Origin: Flavobacteriaceae bacterium bin25
GTDB taxonomy: Bacteria; Bacteroidota; Bacteroidia; Flavobacteriales; Flavobacteriaceae
Assembly: GCA_002238525.1 (NCBI GenBank)
Contig: MPMN01000005.1
Span: 1 to 64,000, forward strand
Length of the DNA: 64,000 bases
Reading direction: 5' to 3'
The notes under the pieces: generated by a model
The model's input: the letters and a program-made list of their open reading frames with translations, nothing else
Told to the model about the DNA's origin: nothing
The model's database searches: none
In this document: positions 1-9,372 of the stretch, piece after piece
Layout: each line of letters opens with the position of its first letter
How positions within the stretch are numbered: the first letter of the stretch is position 1
Position numbers and translations under genes: made by a program

Positions 1-227
1 CAAAGTTGTTCCCTCTCAGAGGGTTTTGGAAGAAGGAACACGCTCCGATGTCCCTGATGTTATTGGCAGCATTGATATCCGCATTCATAGAAAATCCACA
101 GCTTAAACATGTAAATTCCGATTGTGACGTTCGGTTCTTTTTGTCCTTAGTTCCACATCGACTACACTCTTGTGAGGTATAATGTGGAGGAATTTTAATC
201 ACTAGCATTTTTTGTCCTAGATAAATT

Positions 228-248
228 TCAAACCCTGTGACAGGGATC
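228..248. repeat. Short palindromic insertion, copy 1
   Basis: A 13-nt palindrome (CCCTGTGACAGGG) with TCAAA/ATC flanks sits inside the TnpB pseudogene. Removing about 19 nt here rejoins the TnpB reading frame (WHKI to YLGQKMLVIKIPP). It matches the copy at 362-382 with three differences, one pair being compensatory in the stem. Confidence 0.6.
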
Positions 249-361
249 AATTTTATGCCATGCCGTTTTTAAAATCACTCTATTCAACCCCGATTTTTGC
301 TTCACGTTTTTGCCCGGATTGTCCATCGTTCCTTTAGCTGATCTGGTCATATTCTTGGTTT

Positions 362-382
362 TCAAACTCCGTGACGGGGATC
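362..382. repeat. Short palindromic insertion, copy 2
   Basis: Near-identical to the element at 228-248 (core CTCCGTGACGGGG). Removing about 19 nt restores the TnpB frame from VLEN to LKTKNMTRSAKG. Two similar inserts at unrelated points of one gene suggest a mobile or propagating palindrome. Confidence 0.6.
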
Positions 383-1504
383 TGATTTTCCAATACCGCT
401 AAATCAGAATTAATGGATATCTTTTTGCATATTTTTCTTAAGCAATCATTTCTTTTGTTTCTTATTTTTTTGTGTTTCTTGGCTATAAGGATATTCGTTT
501 TGTAGGCTTTATTACTACCATGTTGTTTTTTCGCTCTTCTTCTATGAAGAACTTTCATCCTCTTTTCTTCCTTTTTGGTGTCAGCCAGAAAATGAATCTG
601 TCCATTACTATCAGCCTTGACCTACATTTGACTAAGGCTAATTATGGTTCCTTACGGAACTAGGGGAACGTCTAGCTCGCAAGCTCGGTTCTATCTATAC
701 CTACAATATTATCTATATCTATATGGCCTATTTGTTTTTCAACAGCATCTACCTCACACTGAATAGACAAATACCACTTATTCTCTTTACATTTATTTCG
801 TCCTCTTCTATTCTCCGGATTACTTCTATCGGCAATTTCTTTGATGATACGCCCCTGTAAAAACCTGGGCTTACGATAACGGCAAATCTGTTTCTTATAT
901 CCTCTTATTTGAATAAAGATTCCTCTTTTTAATAAAAGATAGCCATTGCCATTTTCGTTTTCCTTTATCTCTTTTTGGTATAAAGTGATCGGAAAACTCT
1001 GCTTTTGTCTTTTTGATTTGAATTTCGGTTTGCCTCTTTGTCCCTTTACATATTCCTTAAAAGCAATAGATAAATCCTTTAAAACCAATTTGGTTTTAGC
1101 TGGTGAATAACGAGATAACCAGGGGGCTTCAGTCTTTTTATGCTGGGTATACCATTTCCCCAAATCTTGATAAGAATAATCGCATTTTCCGGTTTTTCGG
1201 GTATCGTTGATACTTTCTTGGTATTGTTTGAATAGATGATTTAGTGCCTGATTATAGAGGTATCTATTGGCACCAGACATTTCGTTTAATAGTCGATAAT
1301 CTCTTTTATCACCACTTAAACGACATCTCAAATTAACAATTGTTCTAACAGACATTATAGTACACGCCTTTCTAAAAATATTATTACTCTCTTTTAAAAA
1401 TCTTGATACAAGAATAGTTAAAAGAAATGACTTATTTATTTTCTAAAATATATAGTTAAACCTTTTTGTTTCATTCCACAACAAAGTGATTAGAGCCGAT
1501 TTTT

Positions 1505-2095
1505 TTAATTCAGACCTAATATACTTCTTATCAACATTTGGGAAGCAGCTACCAAAATCAGTGCACTAGATAGCAAAACCCAGAAAAACTCACTAACTCT
1601 AAATACCTGAATAATTAGATAATTCAACAAAATCACTGCCCCCACTACCAATATTTGAACTACTTCAATACCTAGGGCAAATCCTAGTAAAGAACTAAAG
1701 ACCTCACCTTGGGGAGTTATCTGTCTATAGTACCCTCCAAAACCCAAACCGTGAACCAGCCCAAAAAATAGAGTCACCATCCAATAAAATTTCTTTTTAA
1801 AAGGGGTTATTTTCTCTTTTCTATCGGTGAAAATGTTTTTAGCGGCTAGCAACACGATAGAGAGAGAAATCAATAGTTCAATCCAGCCTCTGAACTGGTT
1901 AATCCACCCCAAATACGCAAACAATAATGAAACAGTGTGTCCAATTGTAAAAAGAGTAACCAAGACCAACAAATTTCTCCATTGTTTAAGGGCAAAGGGT
2001 AGGGCAAGTAAAACAAAAAAAAGTATATGATCTAATGCGTTAAAATCAAGCACATGATTAAAACCTAGTTTAAAATAAAATTCTAAAAGTTCCAT
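1505..2095 (-). CDS. HupE/UreJ-type integral membrane protein
   Basis: A 196-residue, strongly hydrophobic protein with about six membrane segments. HupE/UreJ-type residues are visible: an early DALDHILF histidine segment, IGHTVSLLFAY, and FGLVHGLGFGG. Members of this family are associated with nickel or other metal transport, but many Bacteroidota copies are uncharacterised and no hydrogenase or urease gene is nearby, so the substrate is unknown. It stands alone, about 250 nt from the next gene on the same strand. The length and first Met fit the family. Confidence 0.75.
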   Translation of the reverse strand: MELLEFYFKLGFNHVLDFNALDHILFFVLLALPFALKQWRNLLVLVTLFTIGHTVSLLFAYLGWINQFRGWIELLISLSIVLLAAKNIFTDRKEKITPFKKKFYWMVTLFFGLVHGLGFGGYYRQITPQGEVFSSLLGFALGIEVVQILVVGAVILLNYLIIQVFRVSEFFWVLLSSALILVAASQMLIRSILGLN

Positions 2096-2345
2096 TTATT
2101 TGTTGATTATACGAAGTAAAATCTTTCAAGTATATAAATCCAATTCATTGGGCATTTACATCGAATAAAGTAAATGCAAAATTCGGGCATTTTATGGAAA
2201 ATTGAAATCAAATCCAAATTGTCCCAGAATATCACAGTATCATCATTTAATTCAAAAAACTATAACCATCACATACATTAATTTCAGTCCCAATTTATTA
2301 TAGTATCCTTCATCTGAAAATTCAACAAGAATTTGTGAAAACCAA

Positions 2346-3074
2346 TTAAATCCCTCTTTCCTTTTTGATCCCTTCGTAAGCTTCATTAATCTGTCTGAAC
2401 TTTTCACTAGCGCTTTTTTTGATGGCCTGATCATCCGATTTAATTAGATCTGGATGGTATTTTTTGGCCATAGTGCGATATGCTTTCTTAATTTCTTGAG
2501 TTGTAGCGTTGCGATTAATTCCCAAAATAGTATAATATGAGCCTCTAACTTCGGTTTTATTTTGGAAAAACATGGCCTTGATGCTCATGTAATCAACTCT
2601 TGATATGCCGAGCATATAAGAAATCTTCTGTATATCTATGAGTTCGGGGCTGGTAATTAAGCCATCAGCATTTGCAACCTCAAATAGTAAATGTAGAATG
2701 GTGGTCCTAGTACCATAGTTGAATTTCATCTGAAATTCTTTTGCTATTTGCTCGGAACTAAGATTTAAATATTTAGGATTTTCTCTAACGGTTCGAAACA
2801 TTCGATCAACTTCATCAGGACCATACACACGTGTGAAATAGTTTCTAATAAATATCCTTTCTGTCTTTAGAATATTTCCATCAACTTTTGCAATTTTCAT
2901 TGCAAGAATCAATAGTTTAACTCTTAAATCTAGACTTACCGAACCTCTTTTTTTAGACTGAGTAGGTGTAAAAATCATTTTTTCTAACGCCCATCCTATA
3001 GAGTAGCCTACAAATGCCCCTAAAAGGAAAGGTTTTATGAATATCAGACCAATAATCGCTAAAATGATTCTCAT
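2346..3074 (-). CDS. TerB-like/J-domain co-chaperone (DjlA-like)
   Basis: A 242-residue protein with an N-terminal hydrophobic segment (residues 2-30), a TerB-like helical domain (about 45-165; acidic repeats KVDGNI and NADGLI), and a C-terminal J domain (about 178-240) with the HPD motif in [12 protein letters not shown]. This layout resembles DjlA: a membrane-anchored DnaK co-chaperone with the J domain in the cytoplasm. It is divergent from the bacilliredoxin gene, separated by 132 nt. DnaK stimulation is inferred from the HPD motif; no client is suggested by the neighbours. Confidence 0.85.
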   Translation of the reverse strand: MRIILAIIGLIFIKPFLLGAFVGYSIGWALEKMIFTPTQSKKRGSVSLDLRVKLLILAMKIAKVDGNILKTERIFIRNYFTRVYGPDEVDRMFRTVRENPKYLNLSSEQIAKEFQMKFNYGTRTTILHLLFEVANADGLITSPELIDIQKISYMLGISRVDYMSIKAMFFQNKTEVRGSYYTILGINRNATTQEIKKAYRTMAKKYHPDLIKSDDQAIKKSASEKFRQINEAYEGIKKERGI

Positions 3075-3162
3075 AATCCTATTACCTCAAAATGTTTAGT
3101 TTTTGTTATAAATATGCTATGTAACTGACCTATCGAATCGAACAAATCTAATGAAATTGGGA

Positions 3163-3193
3163 TTGGATAGAGGGTAGAAAATTTGTAACTTTG
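3163..3193 (+). promoter_or_regulatory. Probable Bacteroidota-type promoter of the bacilliredoxin gene
   Basis: TTGG, a 19-nt spacer, then TAACTTTG matches the TTTG/TAnnTTTG promoter pattern of Bacteroidota. The -7 box ends 13 nt before the ATG at 3207, so the leader would be very short, with an A-rich stretch just before the start. Confidence 0.45.
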
Positions 3194-3206
3194 CCAAAAA
3201 AAAGTT

Positions 3207-3617
3207 ATGTACCCAGAACATCTAGTAGCGCCCATGCGTTTGGAATTAGTGAATAATGGATTTACTGAATTGTTTTCTGTTAGTGAAGTAGAAAAAGCGC
3301 TCTCAGAAAATACTTCAGCCTTAGTAGTTGTTAATTCGGTATGTGGATGTGCTGCAGGAAATGCTAGACCCGGAGTGGTCGCTTCGCTTAAAAACTCTAA
3401 AAAACCAGATAAGTTGTATACCGTTTTTGCTGGAGTAGATAAAGAGGCTACTGATGCCGCTCGTTCTAGGATGTCCCCGTTTCCGCCCAGTTCTCCAAGT
3501 ATTGCTTTATTCATAAATGGCGAATTGGTTCATATGATTGAGCGACATCATATTGAAGGGCGACCTTCTACTTTGATTTCTGAAAATCTCATTGAGGCGT
3601 ATAATCAATTTTGTTGA
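3207..3617 (+). CDS. Bacilliredoxin (BrxA/BrxB, YphP/YqiW family)
   Basis: A 136-residue protein, typical length for this family, with the characteristic CGC active site in SVCGCAAGNARPG (about residues 46-48) and the C-terminal segment ELVHMIERHHIEGR. Family members remove bacillithiol or related thiol adducts from proteins; the thiol used in this organism is not known. It is a single-gene unit transcribed away from the TerB/J gene. Despite the shared name it has nothing to do with BREX BrxA or BrxB. Confidence 0.92.
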   Translation: MYPEHLVAPMRLELVNNGFTELFSVSEVEKALSENTSALVVVNSVCGCAAGNARPGVVASLKNSKKPDKLYTVFAGVDKEATDAARSRMSPFPPSSPSIALFINGELVHMIERHHIEGRPSTLISENLIEAYNQFC

Positions 3618-3664
3618 TCTTAATAATTCAACATCTCGTCTTAATGTCTTGATTTGATCTTGAT

Positions 3665-5143
3665 CTAGTTCAGCGGAAAAGTAATCTTAAAGGTAACCCC
3701 TACCTTGAGTTCTGACTTGTAAGTGATTGTTCCTTGATGGGAACGGATGATATTCCTAACAATTCCTAGACCTCGACCACGTCCAGAAGACTTGGTGGTG
3801 AACTTTGGCTCAAAGACCGTATCTCCTAGTTTGGGGTCGATTCCGACTCCATTGTCTTTTATATCTACCACAATTTTGTCTTCTAATAATTGGAAATTAA
3901 TTTCAACATATCCTTCTCTGTCTGACGGAATGGCTTGTTGGGCATTTTGAACTAGATTATTCAATACCCGTGTCCATTGATTTACATCAAGGGTATAAAT
4001 TATTTTTTCATGACTAGATTTTACGAGGGTCTTTATATTCGAATATGAAGCAACAACCAATTTGGTATGTTTAACCATATCACACTGGGTTGGATTCATC
4101 TTAGGTTCGGCGGTATAATCAGAGAATGACTCTGCTACTTCTGCCATAGATTCGATTTGTTCAGTTAATGTAGAGGAAAATTCCTGAAGTCGATTTTGCC
4201 AGCCTTTTGTTGTTGGCTTAAAACGGTAGCTAAAATCTTGAACTGCTAAGCGCATTGGAGTGAGAGCATTTTTTACTTCGTGAGATACTTGTCTAGCCAT
4301 TTCCCTCCATGCAAAATCCTTTTCTTCTCTTACTAGTTGATCTGCGCTCAATTCCAATTGATCAATCATTTTGTTATATGCTTCAATTAACCCAACAATT
4401 TCTATTGGTGCATTGACTATTTCAATTTTTTCATTTTGAACCTGTAGATCAGTCTGGCTCAATTTGCTTCGAACGGATTCTATAGATCGGGTCACATAAC
4501 GAGACAGAAAATAGGCGACAATAATCGCCCCAACGAATAGAAAAAGATAAATCTTGTATATCCTTTGAAGAAATACATTCAATTCATTTTCAGCGATATC
4601 GATATCGGAAAAATAGGGATAAAACAAAATCGCATATGGTGTATTTAGTCGATCTTTTAGTATCCTATATGATGAGCTATAGTCTTCTCGTTCTTCAACA
4701 TTTGCCTCAAGTATTCTGTTTTCAGGATTCTCTTGTAATCTTCTAATCAATTCTTGGTCAAGACTATTGTTATTAGCCAGGACCTCTAAGGGGACGAAAT
4801 ATGTAAAAATACTTTGACCATCAAGACTAAAAAGAGAATAGTCTACACTGTGAATTTGTTTGATTTCGGTAAAATCACTTTCTAAATCCTTCCACTTAGT
4901 AATATCAGCTCCCACAAGGTCATATTTATCTACTAGATAGTTAATGTGGCGATGAATTTGAGATTCTTTTCTATTCAAACGATCAAAATGATACTTTTCA
5001 CTTTGGGCATCATATTGGTATATGTTGGACAGAAATACCATGAGGCCAGAGACGAGGAGTATTAAGGTCATGACTAGAAAAATCTGAACACGAAGAGATT
5101 TTCTCAGCCGAATTAAGTGATCATTTCTCAGTAAAAGTTTCAT
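3665..5143 (-). CDS. Membrane sensor histidine kinase, NtrY-like
   Basis: 492 residues: TM1 at about 18-40, a periplasmic sensor region of roughly 150 residues, TM2 at about 195-215, a HAMP-like linker, an H box (ARQVSHEVKNALTPMRLA, phospho-accepting His288), an N box (RVLNNLVQNAQQAI), a G1 box (DIKDNGVGI) and a G2 box (GRGRGLGIVRNII). The H box with NALTPMRLAVQ is close to the NtrY type. No response regulator is adjacent, so the partner is unknown. It converges with the bacilliredoxin gene, 47 nt apart. Confidence 0.9.
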   Translation of the reverse strand: MKLLLRNDHLIRLRKSLRVQIFLVMTLILLVSGLMVFLSNIYQYDAQSEKYHFDRLNRKESQIHRHINYLVDKYDLVGADITKWKDLESDFTEIKQIHSVDYSLFSLDGQSIFTYFVPLEVLANNNSLDQELIRRLQENPENRILEANVEEREDYSSSYRILKDRLNTPYAILFYPYFSDIDIAENELNVFLQRIYKIYLFLFVGAIIVAYFLSRYVTRSIESVRSKLSQTDLQVQNEKIEIVNAPIEIVGLIEAYNKMIDQLELSADQLVREEKDFAWREMARQVSHEVKNALTPMRLAVQDFSYRFKPTTKGWQNRLQEFSSTLTEQIESMAEVAESFSDYTAEPKMNPTQCDMVKHTKLVVASYSNIKTLVKSSHEKIIYTLDVNQWTRVLNNLVQNAQQAIPSDREGYVEINFQLLEDKIVVDIKDNGVGIDPKLGDTVFEPKFTTKSSGRGRGLGIVRNIIRSHQGTITYKSELKVGVTFKITFPLN

Positions 5144-5791
5144 AAAACAGATTCATTCATAACCCCATATTTTTTTGAAACTAGCTATTTCCTATATAGG
5201 CATCCACAACTCCAAATTAGTGATATTGATTCAATTTCCTGAGAAAGCATAAAAGTATACTGCTTGATGAGAATGGCGAAAAGAATTTTTGAAAGTATTC
5301 CAAAATGAACTGAATTTTTCAATATTGACATGTGGTGTCGGATAGTTCTTTATTTGTTATCAGATAGCGGTTCAGTTGAACTGTTTGAAAAATTGTATTT
5401 GTTATGGAGATCATTCTTAAAAAACAATTGAAACTTATATTTTCCACGTATTCTCTATATCCGAAAGTATCTGATATAGAACAAATCTATTTGTGTTTTT
5501 AAGGATGCATAAATATTATTTAATTATTTTTATTATTATTTATTTGATTTTCTTCGATTGCATTCTCAATATATGCGAAGCATTGGTTATCTTGCTGTAA
5601 TGTCAGGAAAGACCAGCTGGAAAAAGATTATAAGATGACCACGAAAGACCGGGCAGAGAAAATCAAGGATATGCCTTTTTGTCGTTGTGATGATTTTCCC
5701 CATCATGGGCTAATTGCTGCCCTTCAAGGGCAGATCCCCATCATGGTGTGATGAACTATTGAACTGATTTTACTACCTGGTTCTGCTTCTA
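5144..5791. other. 650-nt gap without a confident gene; palindromes at its left-array end
   Basis: Very AT-rich up to about 5550. From about 5605 to 5749 a short plus-strand frame (KDYKMTTKDRAEKIKDMP...) reads like a gene remnant but has no recognisable family. Three short palindromes follow each other: CCCATCATGGG-like at about 5699-5709, CTGCCCTTCAAGGGCAG at 5717-5733, and a CCCCATCATGG copy at about 5736-5746. They lie just past the end of the DUF262-HNH gene and mark the left boundary of the island. No clear U-tract terminator is seen. Confidence 0.4.
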
Positions 5792-6874
5792 TTAATCCGG
5801 TCCCTTTCTTCGGTTGCACTCCCTACACAACACCTGACAATTACTAAGTTCAGTCCTTCCGTCCTTAGACCAGGGAATGATGTGATCAGCATCCATTTCA
5901 TCTATTCCAAATTTCTCTTTGCAATGAATACAGACACCATCCTGTCGGCTGTAAATAGTTCTTTTATCTCTATCAGAAAAAGTTCGTATACTCAAATGTT
6001 TTTTCTGACCATCAAAAACATATTTGTAAATTCCACTTTTCTTGGTTACATCCTCATCACTCATCAATTTTTTGACCTTATCTTCCATTTGTTCGGCACA
6101 GAATGTTCTTCTCTTGTTTTCTTGATACAAATAACCCCACTCTACGCCTTTCATCTCTCTGCGGTATTTGATAAAAACACTTTCTACCCATTCAATGACA
6201 CCCTCAAAATAGTCCCATAATTCCTTGGCATTGTCTTTATGTTGGTTCCTTCCCATATAGTCCTCAATCTTGTCTCCGCTTATCCACTTCAAGACGGTTT
6301 CCAAGAAATCTTGTCTTTTTAGATTTCCTTTCAAATATTTGAAATAGTCGAGGCTGTTTTTCACGAAATACCTTCGTGCATCTGTCACCCATTTGCTGGA
6401 ATAGATTGCACTTCGCATCTCCTGGTCTGACAATTTCTCTCCTGCGATATTGATGGTTTTGAACCAGTTCATTTTTTCAGATTCCTTTCCGGAGCAGAGG
6501 TAGATCATCAATTCGTAATCCAAGAACTGATTGCGTCTGTCATCGCTTAGGTTTCGGAAATAGTATCGGTGTTCGCCATAGGGGACAGAAAATTCTTTGT
6601 TGTAGAATTGGCATATAGAGATGGTTCGCTGTTGACCGTCGAGTATTTCGTAGGTGCCATCGTTTTTTACGGACCAGTACATGACATTAAGGGGGAACCC
6701 TTGCTTGATGCTTTCGATGACTGCTTGTCTTTTGTTGTCATCGTAGACAAATTCTCGTTGGTAGGGCGGACGGATATCTAGTTTTCCGCTGTATCCTCTT
6801 ATGCCGTTATCTCCGTCATTGCAGTATCCTTTTACTAAATCTCTGATGGTAATGGTTTTTAGTTCTATTTTCAT
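5792..6874 (-). CDS. DUF262-HNH endonuclease (GmrSD/BrxU-like), copy 1
   Basis: 360 residues. The DUF262 domain (about 1-200) carries RPPYQREFVY and ILDGQQRTISI, the ParB/Srx-like nucleotide-binding and hydrolysis signature of GmrS-type proteins. The C-terminal HNH domain (about 310-358) has CIHCKEKF, DADHIIPW and LCRECNRRKG with two Cys pairs. Proteins of this build are modification-dependent or accessory restriction nucleases. The ATG (6874-6872) overlaps the TGA (6873-6871) of the preceding methyltransferase tail frame, suggesting translational coupling. A close paralogue lies at 34383-35468. The target is not known. Confidence 0.88.
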   Translation of the reverse strand: MKIELKTITIRDLVKGYCNDGDNGIRGYSGKLDIRPPYQREFVYDDNKRQAVIESIKQGFPLNVMYWSVKNDGTYEILDGQQRTISICQFYNKEFSVPYGEHRYYFRNLSDDRRNQFLDYELMIYLCSGKESEKMNWFKTINIAGEKLSDQEMRSAIYSSKWVTDARRYFVKNSLDYFKYLKGNLKRQDFLETVLKWISGDKIEDYMGRNQHKDNAKELWDYFEGVIEWVESVFIKYRREMKGVEWGYLYQENKRRTFCAEQMEDKVKKLMSDEDVTKKSGIYKYVFDGQKKHLSIRTFSDRDKRTIYSRQDGVCIHCKEKFGIDEMDADHIIPWSKDGRTELSNCQVLCRECNRRKGPD

Positions 6875-7006
6875 AGTTTCTTGTTTTTGATGACAATTCT
6901 GGCATATAATTTTCGTCCATTTATATAAAAATAAACTGCTTTGTTGATTAGATCTTTCATTAAAAACACGTCCATCCCAATAATTTCAAATTGTTCGGGG
7001 TTGTAT

Positions 7007-7840
7007 TTATCCATGAAAGTAATAGGGACTCCCATATACCCCCCCCCAATTTTTGGGAATATCCTTTACTTTACTCACCTCAATGGCATCGAAATTATCG
7101 TAATGCGGAAACTCATCAGGAGTATATTTCTTGGTTAATATTAACTCCTCATTTCTCCTGGAATGCGAAAGATTGGTGTACCAACCTACGTTTCCAAATT
7201 TTTGAAACCACTTATTTCTTTGGGAACAAAAAGTCGCCTTTGCCCTATTTCCATTCGGAACTTCAAACTCCTTTACACTCCCCATTCCCAACCAAACTTT
7301 ACTATTTTCTATCAAAGGAAACACTTCTTTATATTTCAATGCGTTCTTATTACCTATAATTAAAAACTTTTTATTGTATTTTATCAGTTGTACTATATAC
7401 TGTCTAAACAACGAAAAAGGTGGATTAGACACTACAATATCTGCCGTTTTGAGCAACTCTATGCATTCCTCACTTCTGAAATCTCCATCACCCTTCAAAT
7501 AATTCACCTTTATTTCATCTGCGTCTGGCCTCCGATTATCATTTTTATCCCCTGTATATTCCAAATATGCTGCTTTATCAACATCTTTATGAAGACTAAA
7601 AATATCTACATTTTGATTTTTATAACAAGTAGCAATCAACTTTTTAAGTCCCAACTCCTCAAAGTTGTGGGTAAAATAATAAAAGAAATTACTCACTTTC
7701 GGATCATCGCAATTGCAATAGACCACCTTATTTCTAAAGTGAGATTTGTAATGTCTTAATTCGTTTTCTATATCCTGTAATTGGGTATAGAACTCATCGT
7801 TTTTGTTTTTTAACGCTGAATTTAGATTGGTGTTTCCCAT
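7007..7840 (-). CDS. EcoRI-type adenine methyltransferase, unit 1 (tail out of frame)
   Basis: Closely related to M.EcoRI throughout: DEFYTQ, KVVYCNCDDPKVSNFF, LGLKKLIATCYKN, GDGDFRSEECIELLK, then NPPFSLFRQY at the catalytic position. M.EcoRI methylates the second A of GAATTC; specificity here is unknown. Central cassette A (VPNGNRAKATFCSQRN). The nine-G run is at 7039-7047. Tail type T1 (MGVPITFMDKYNPEQF, then MDVFLMKDLINK) occupies 6871-7035 in another frame. With eight G the protein would be 322 residues, the size of M.EcoRI, and its stop would overlap the DUF262-HNH start. Residues 4-14 differ from the other units (TNLNSALKNKN). Confidence 0.9.
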   Translation of the reverse strand: MGNTNLNSALKNKNDEFYTQLQDIENELRHYKSHFRNKVVYCNCDDPKVSNFFYYFTHNFEELGLKKLIATCYKNQNVDIFSLHKDVDKAAYLEYTGDKNDNRRPDADEIKVNYLKGDGDFRSEECIELLKTADIVVSNPPFSLFRQYIVQLIKYNKKFLIIGNKNALKYKEVFPLIENSKVWLGMGSVKEFEVPNGNRAKATFCSQRNKWFQKFGNVGWYTNLSHSRRNEELILTKKYTPDEFPHYDNFDAIEVSKVKDIPKNWGGVYGSPYYFHG

Positions 7841-8046
7841 GATAGTTCATCTATTTTTAGTTAGTTGATTGACGGAATAGACGACTTTATTCACATCATA
7901 TAAAGGTATTAAAGATGAAAACTTTTCTCTATGATAGAAAAGTATAATTTCTATTTTTGCTCTGCATCCCAATGCATAATCATTTTCCTTATTCTCAAAA
8001 TAACTTTCTGTATGTTATCTGATAATCATTTCATTAAACTCCATTT

Positions 8047-8238
8047 TCATAGTCTTTTGTTTTTTATTATGATTCTAGAATAGAGTCGCTTGCTATTCAA
8101 GTATGCTCGGTCTAACTTTCCTTTCCAATTTGATTTGAGTAAAAAACTTATCTCTCCAGTTTTAACCTGATAATCAGAACCAATTATCTCGAACTGTTCA
8201 GGGTTATACTTATCTAGGAAAGTAATAGGAACACCCAT
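8047..8238 (-). CDS. C-terminal tail frame of unit 2 (type T2)
   Basis: 63 codons from the ATG just after the G run: MGVPITFLDKYNPEQFEII, then SDYQVKTGEIS and SRIIIKNKRL. It corresponds to the C-terminal 50-60 residues of M.EcoRI. It could be translated by frameshift, or from its own ATG four nt past the G run. Confidence 0.6.
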   Translation of the reverse strand: MGVPITFLDKYNPEQFEIIGSDYQVKTGEISFLLKSNWKGKLDRAYLNSKRLYSRIIIKNKRL

Positions 8239-9049
8239 ATACCCCCCCCCAATTTTTGGGAATAGCCTTTACTTTACTCACCTCAATGGCATCGTAATTA
8301 TCGTAATATGGAAACTCATCAGACGTGTATTTTTTGGTTAATATCAATTCCTCATTTCTCCTGGAATGTGAAAGATTAGTGAACCATTTTACCCCATTGG
8401 CTTTTATTATCCTCGTCCCATCCTCTTCAACCCTATATGATTTTGAAGTTAGTGGATAATAACTCGGAATTGCAAACTCCCTTAAATTCCCCATTCCCAA
8501 CCAAACTTTATTTTCTTTTATAAGAGGAAATACTTCTTTATATGTTATTGCGTTCTGTTGGCCCACTATTAAAAACTCCTTATCATATTTTATCAATTGT
8601 GCTAAATATTCTCTAAATAACGAAAATGGAGGATTGGTGACTATTATATCTGCTGTTTTGAGCAGTTCTATACATTCTCTATTCCTAAAATCACCATCAC
8701 CTTCTAAATATTTTACCTCAATCTCTTCTGCATCTGGTCTTCGATTATCATTTTTATCTCCCGTGTATTCAGTATATGCAGATCTTTCAGGTTCTTTGTG
8801 CAGGCTAAAAATGTCTACATTTCGGTTTTTATAGCAAGTAGTAATTAATTTTTTGAGACCTAACTCTTCAAAATTATAGGAGAAATAGTGAAAGAAATTA
8901 CTAACCTTCGGATCATCACAATTACAATAGACCACCTTATTTCTAAAGTGAGATTTGTAATGCTTCAATTCGTTTTCTATGTCCCTTAATTGGGTATAGA
9001 ACTCATCCTTCTTTGCTCTTTTTGCTGACCTTAAATTCTTATTTCCCAT
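8210..9049 (-). CDS. EcoRI-type adenine methyltransferase, unit 2 (tail out of frame)
   Basis: Intact NPPFSLFREY. Central cassette B (IPSYYPLTSKSYRVEEDG), the version most like M.EcoRI in this region. Nine G at 8242-8250; T2 tail follows. The tail stop overlaps an ATG that opens an 11-codon stub (MKMEFNEMIIR, 8050-8015), a truncated copy of the DUF262 gene start. A near-consensus CATATTTG lies about 50 nt upstream of the start. Confidence 0.88.
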   Translation of the reverse strand: MGNKNLRSAKRAKKDEFYTQLRDIENELKHYKSHFRNKVVYCNCDDPKVSNFFHYFSYNFEELGLKKLITTCYKNRNVDIFSLHKEPERSAYTEYTGDKNDNRRPDAEEIEVKYLEGDGDFRNRECIELLKTADIIVTNPPFSLFREYLAQLIKYDKEFLIVGQQNAITYKEVFPLIKENKVWLGMGNLREFAIPSYYPLTSKSYRVEEDGTRIIKANGVKWFTNLSHSRRNEELILTKKYTSDEFPYYDNYDAIEVSKVKAIPKNWGGVYGCSYYFPR

Positions 9050-9372
9050 GATAGTTCATCTATTTAATTGATTCCAATTGCTGGAATAGAGGTTTTAATC
9101 AAATATGTGGAGGTATTAAAAATGAAGACACTTCTCTTTAACAGAAAAGCCTAATATCTGATTTTTCTCCACATAGTCATCTTTCATATCCTCATATTAG
9201 CTTTCAGTATTTTCTCAAATGGTTATTTTTTGTGTTCTATTTGCACTATTTTTTGCGTTTGATGATTATTCTTCTATACATTCTCTTGCCATTTACTTTA
9301 AACATTCCATCAGGCTTGCCCTTTAATAACAACCAGCAAAGTCCGATGAACTCAAACTGTTCAGGGTTATAC

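Larger units (their letters stand above)
1..1355 (-). pseudogene. tnpB: Decayed IS200/IS605-type TnpB (RNA-guided nuclease family), running off the left edge
   Basis: The first 227 residues are open from 1355 to 672 and end at the RuvC-I Asp (VGID), after which the frame is lost. Further TnpB segments lie in other frames: SNGQIHFLADTKKEEKR near 600, a basic helix segment near 440-540, and a zinc ribbon (CSRCGT ... CLSCGF) followed by NADINAANNI with the last RuvC Asp near 60-160. At least three frame breaks and in-frame stops separate them, so no active protein is expected. Two breaks coincide with short palindromic insertions. No TnpA partner is visible; the 3' end lies outside the window. 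Confidence 0.85.

Noticed and set aside
3071-3514. Minus-strand frame of 147 codons
   Set aside because: It lies opposite the bacilliredoxin gene, whose CGC motif and family length are clear; the opposite frame matches nothing.
3207-3617. BrxA/BrxB name as a possible BREX component
   Set aside because: Bacilliredoxin BrxA/BrxB is unrelated to BREX BrxA/BrxB; the sequence is the YphP/YqiW thiol family.
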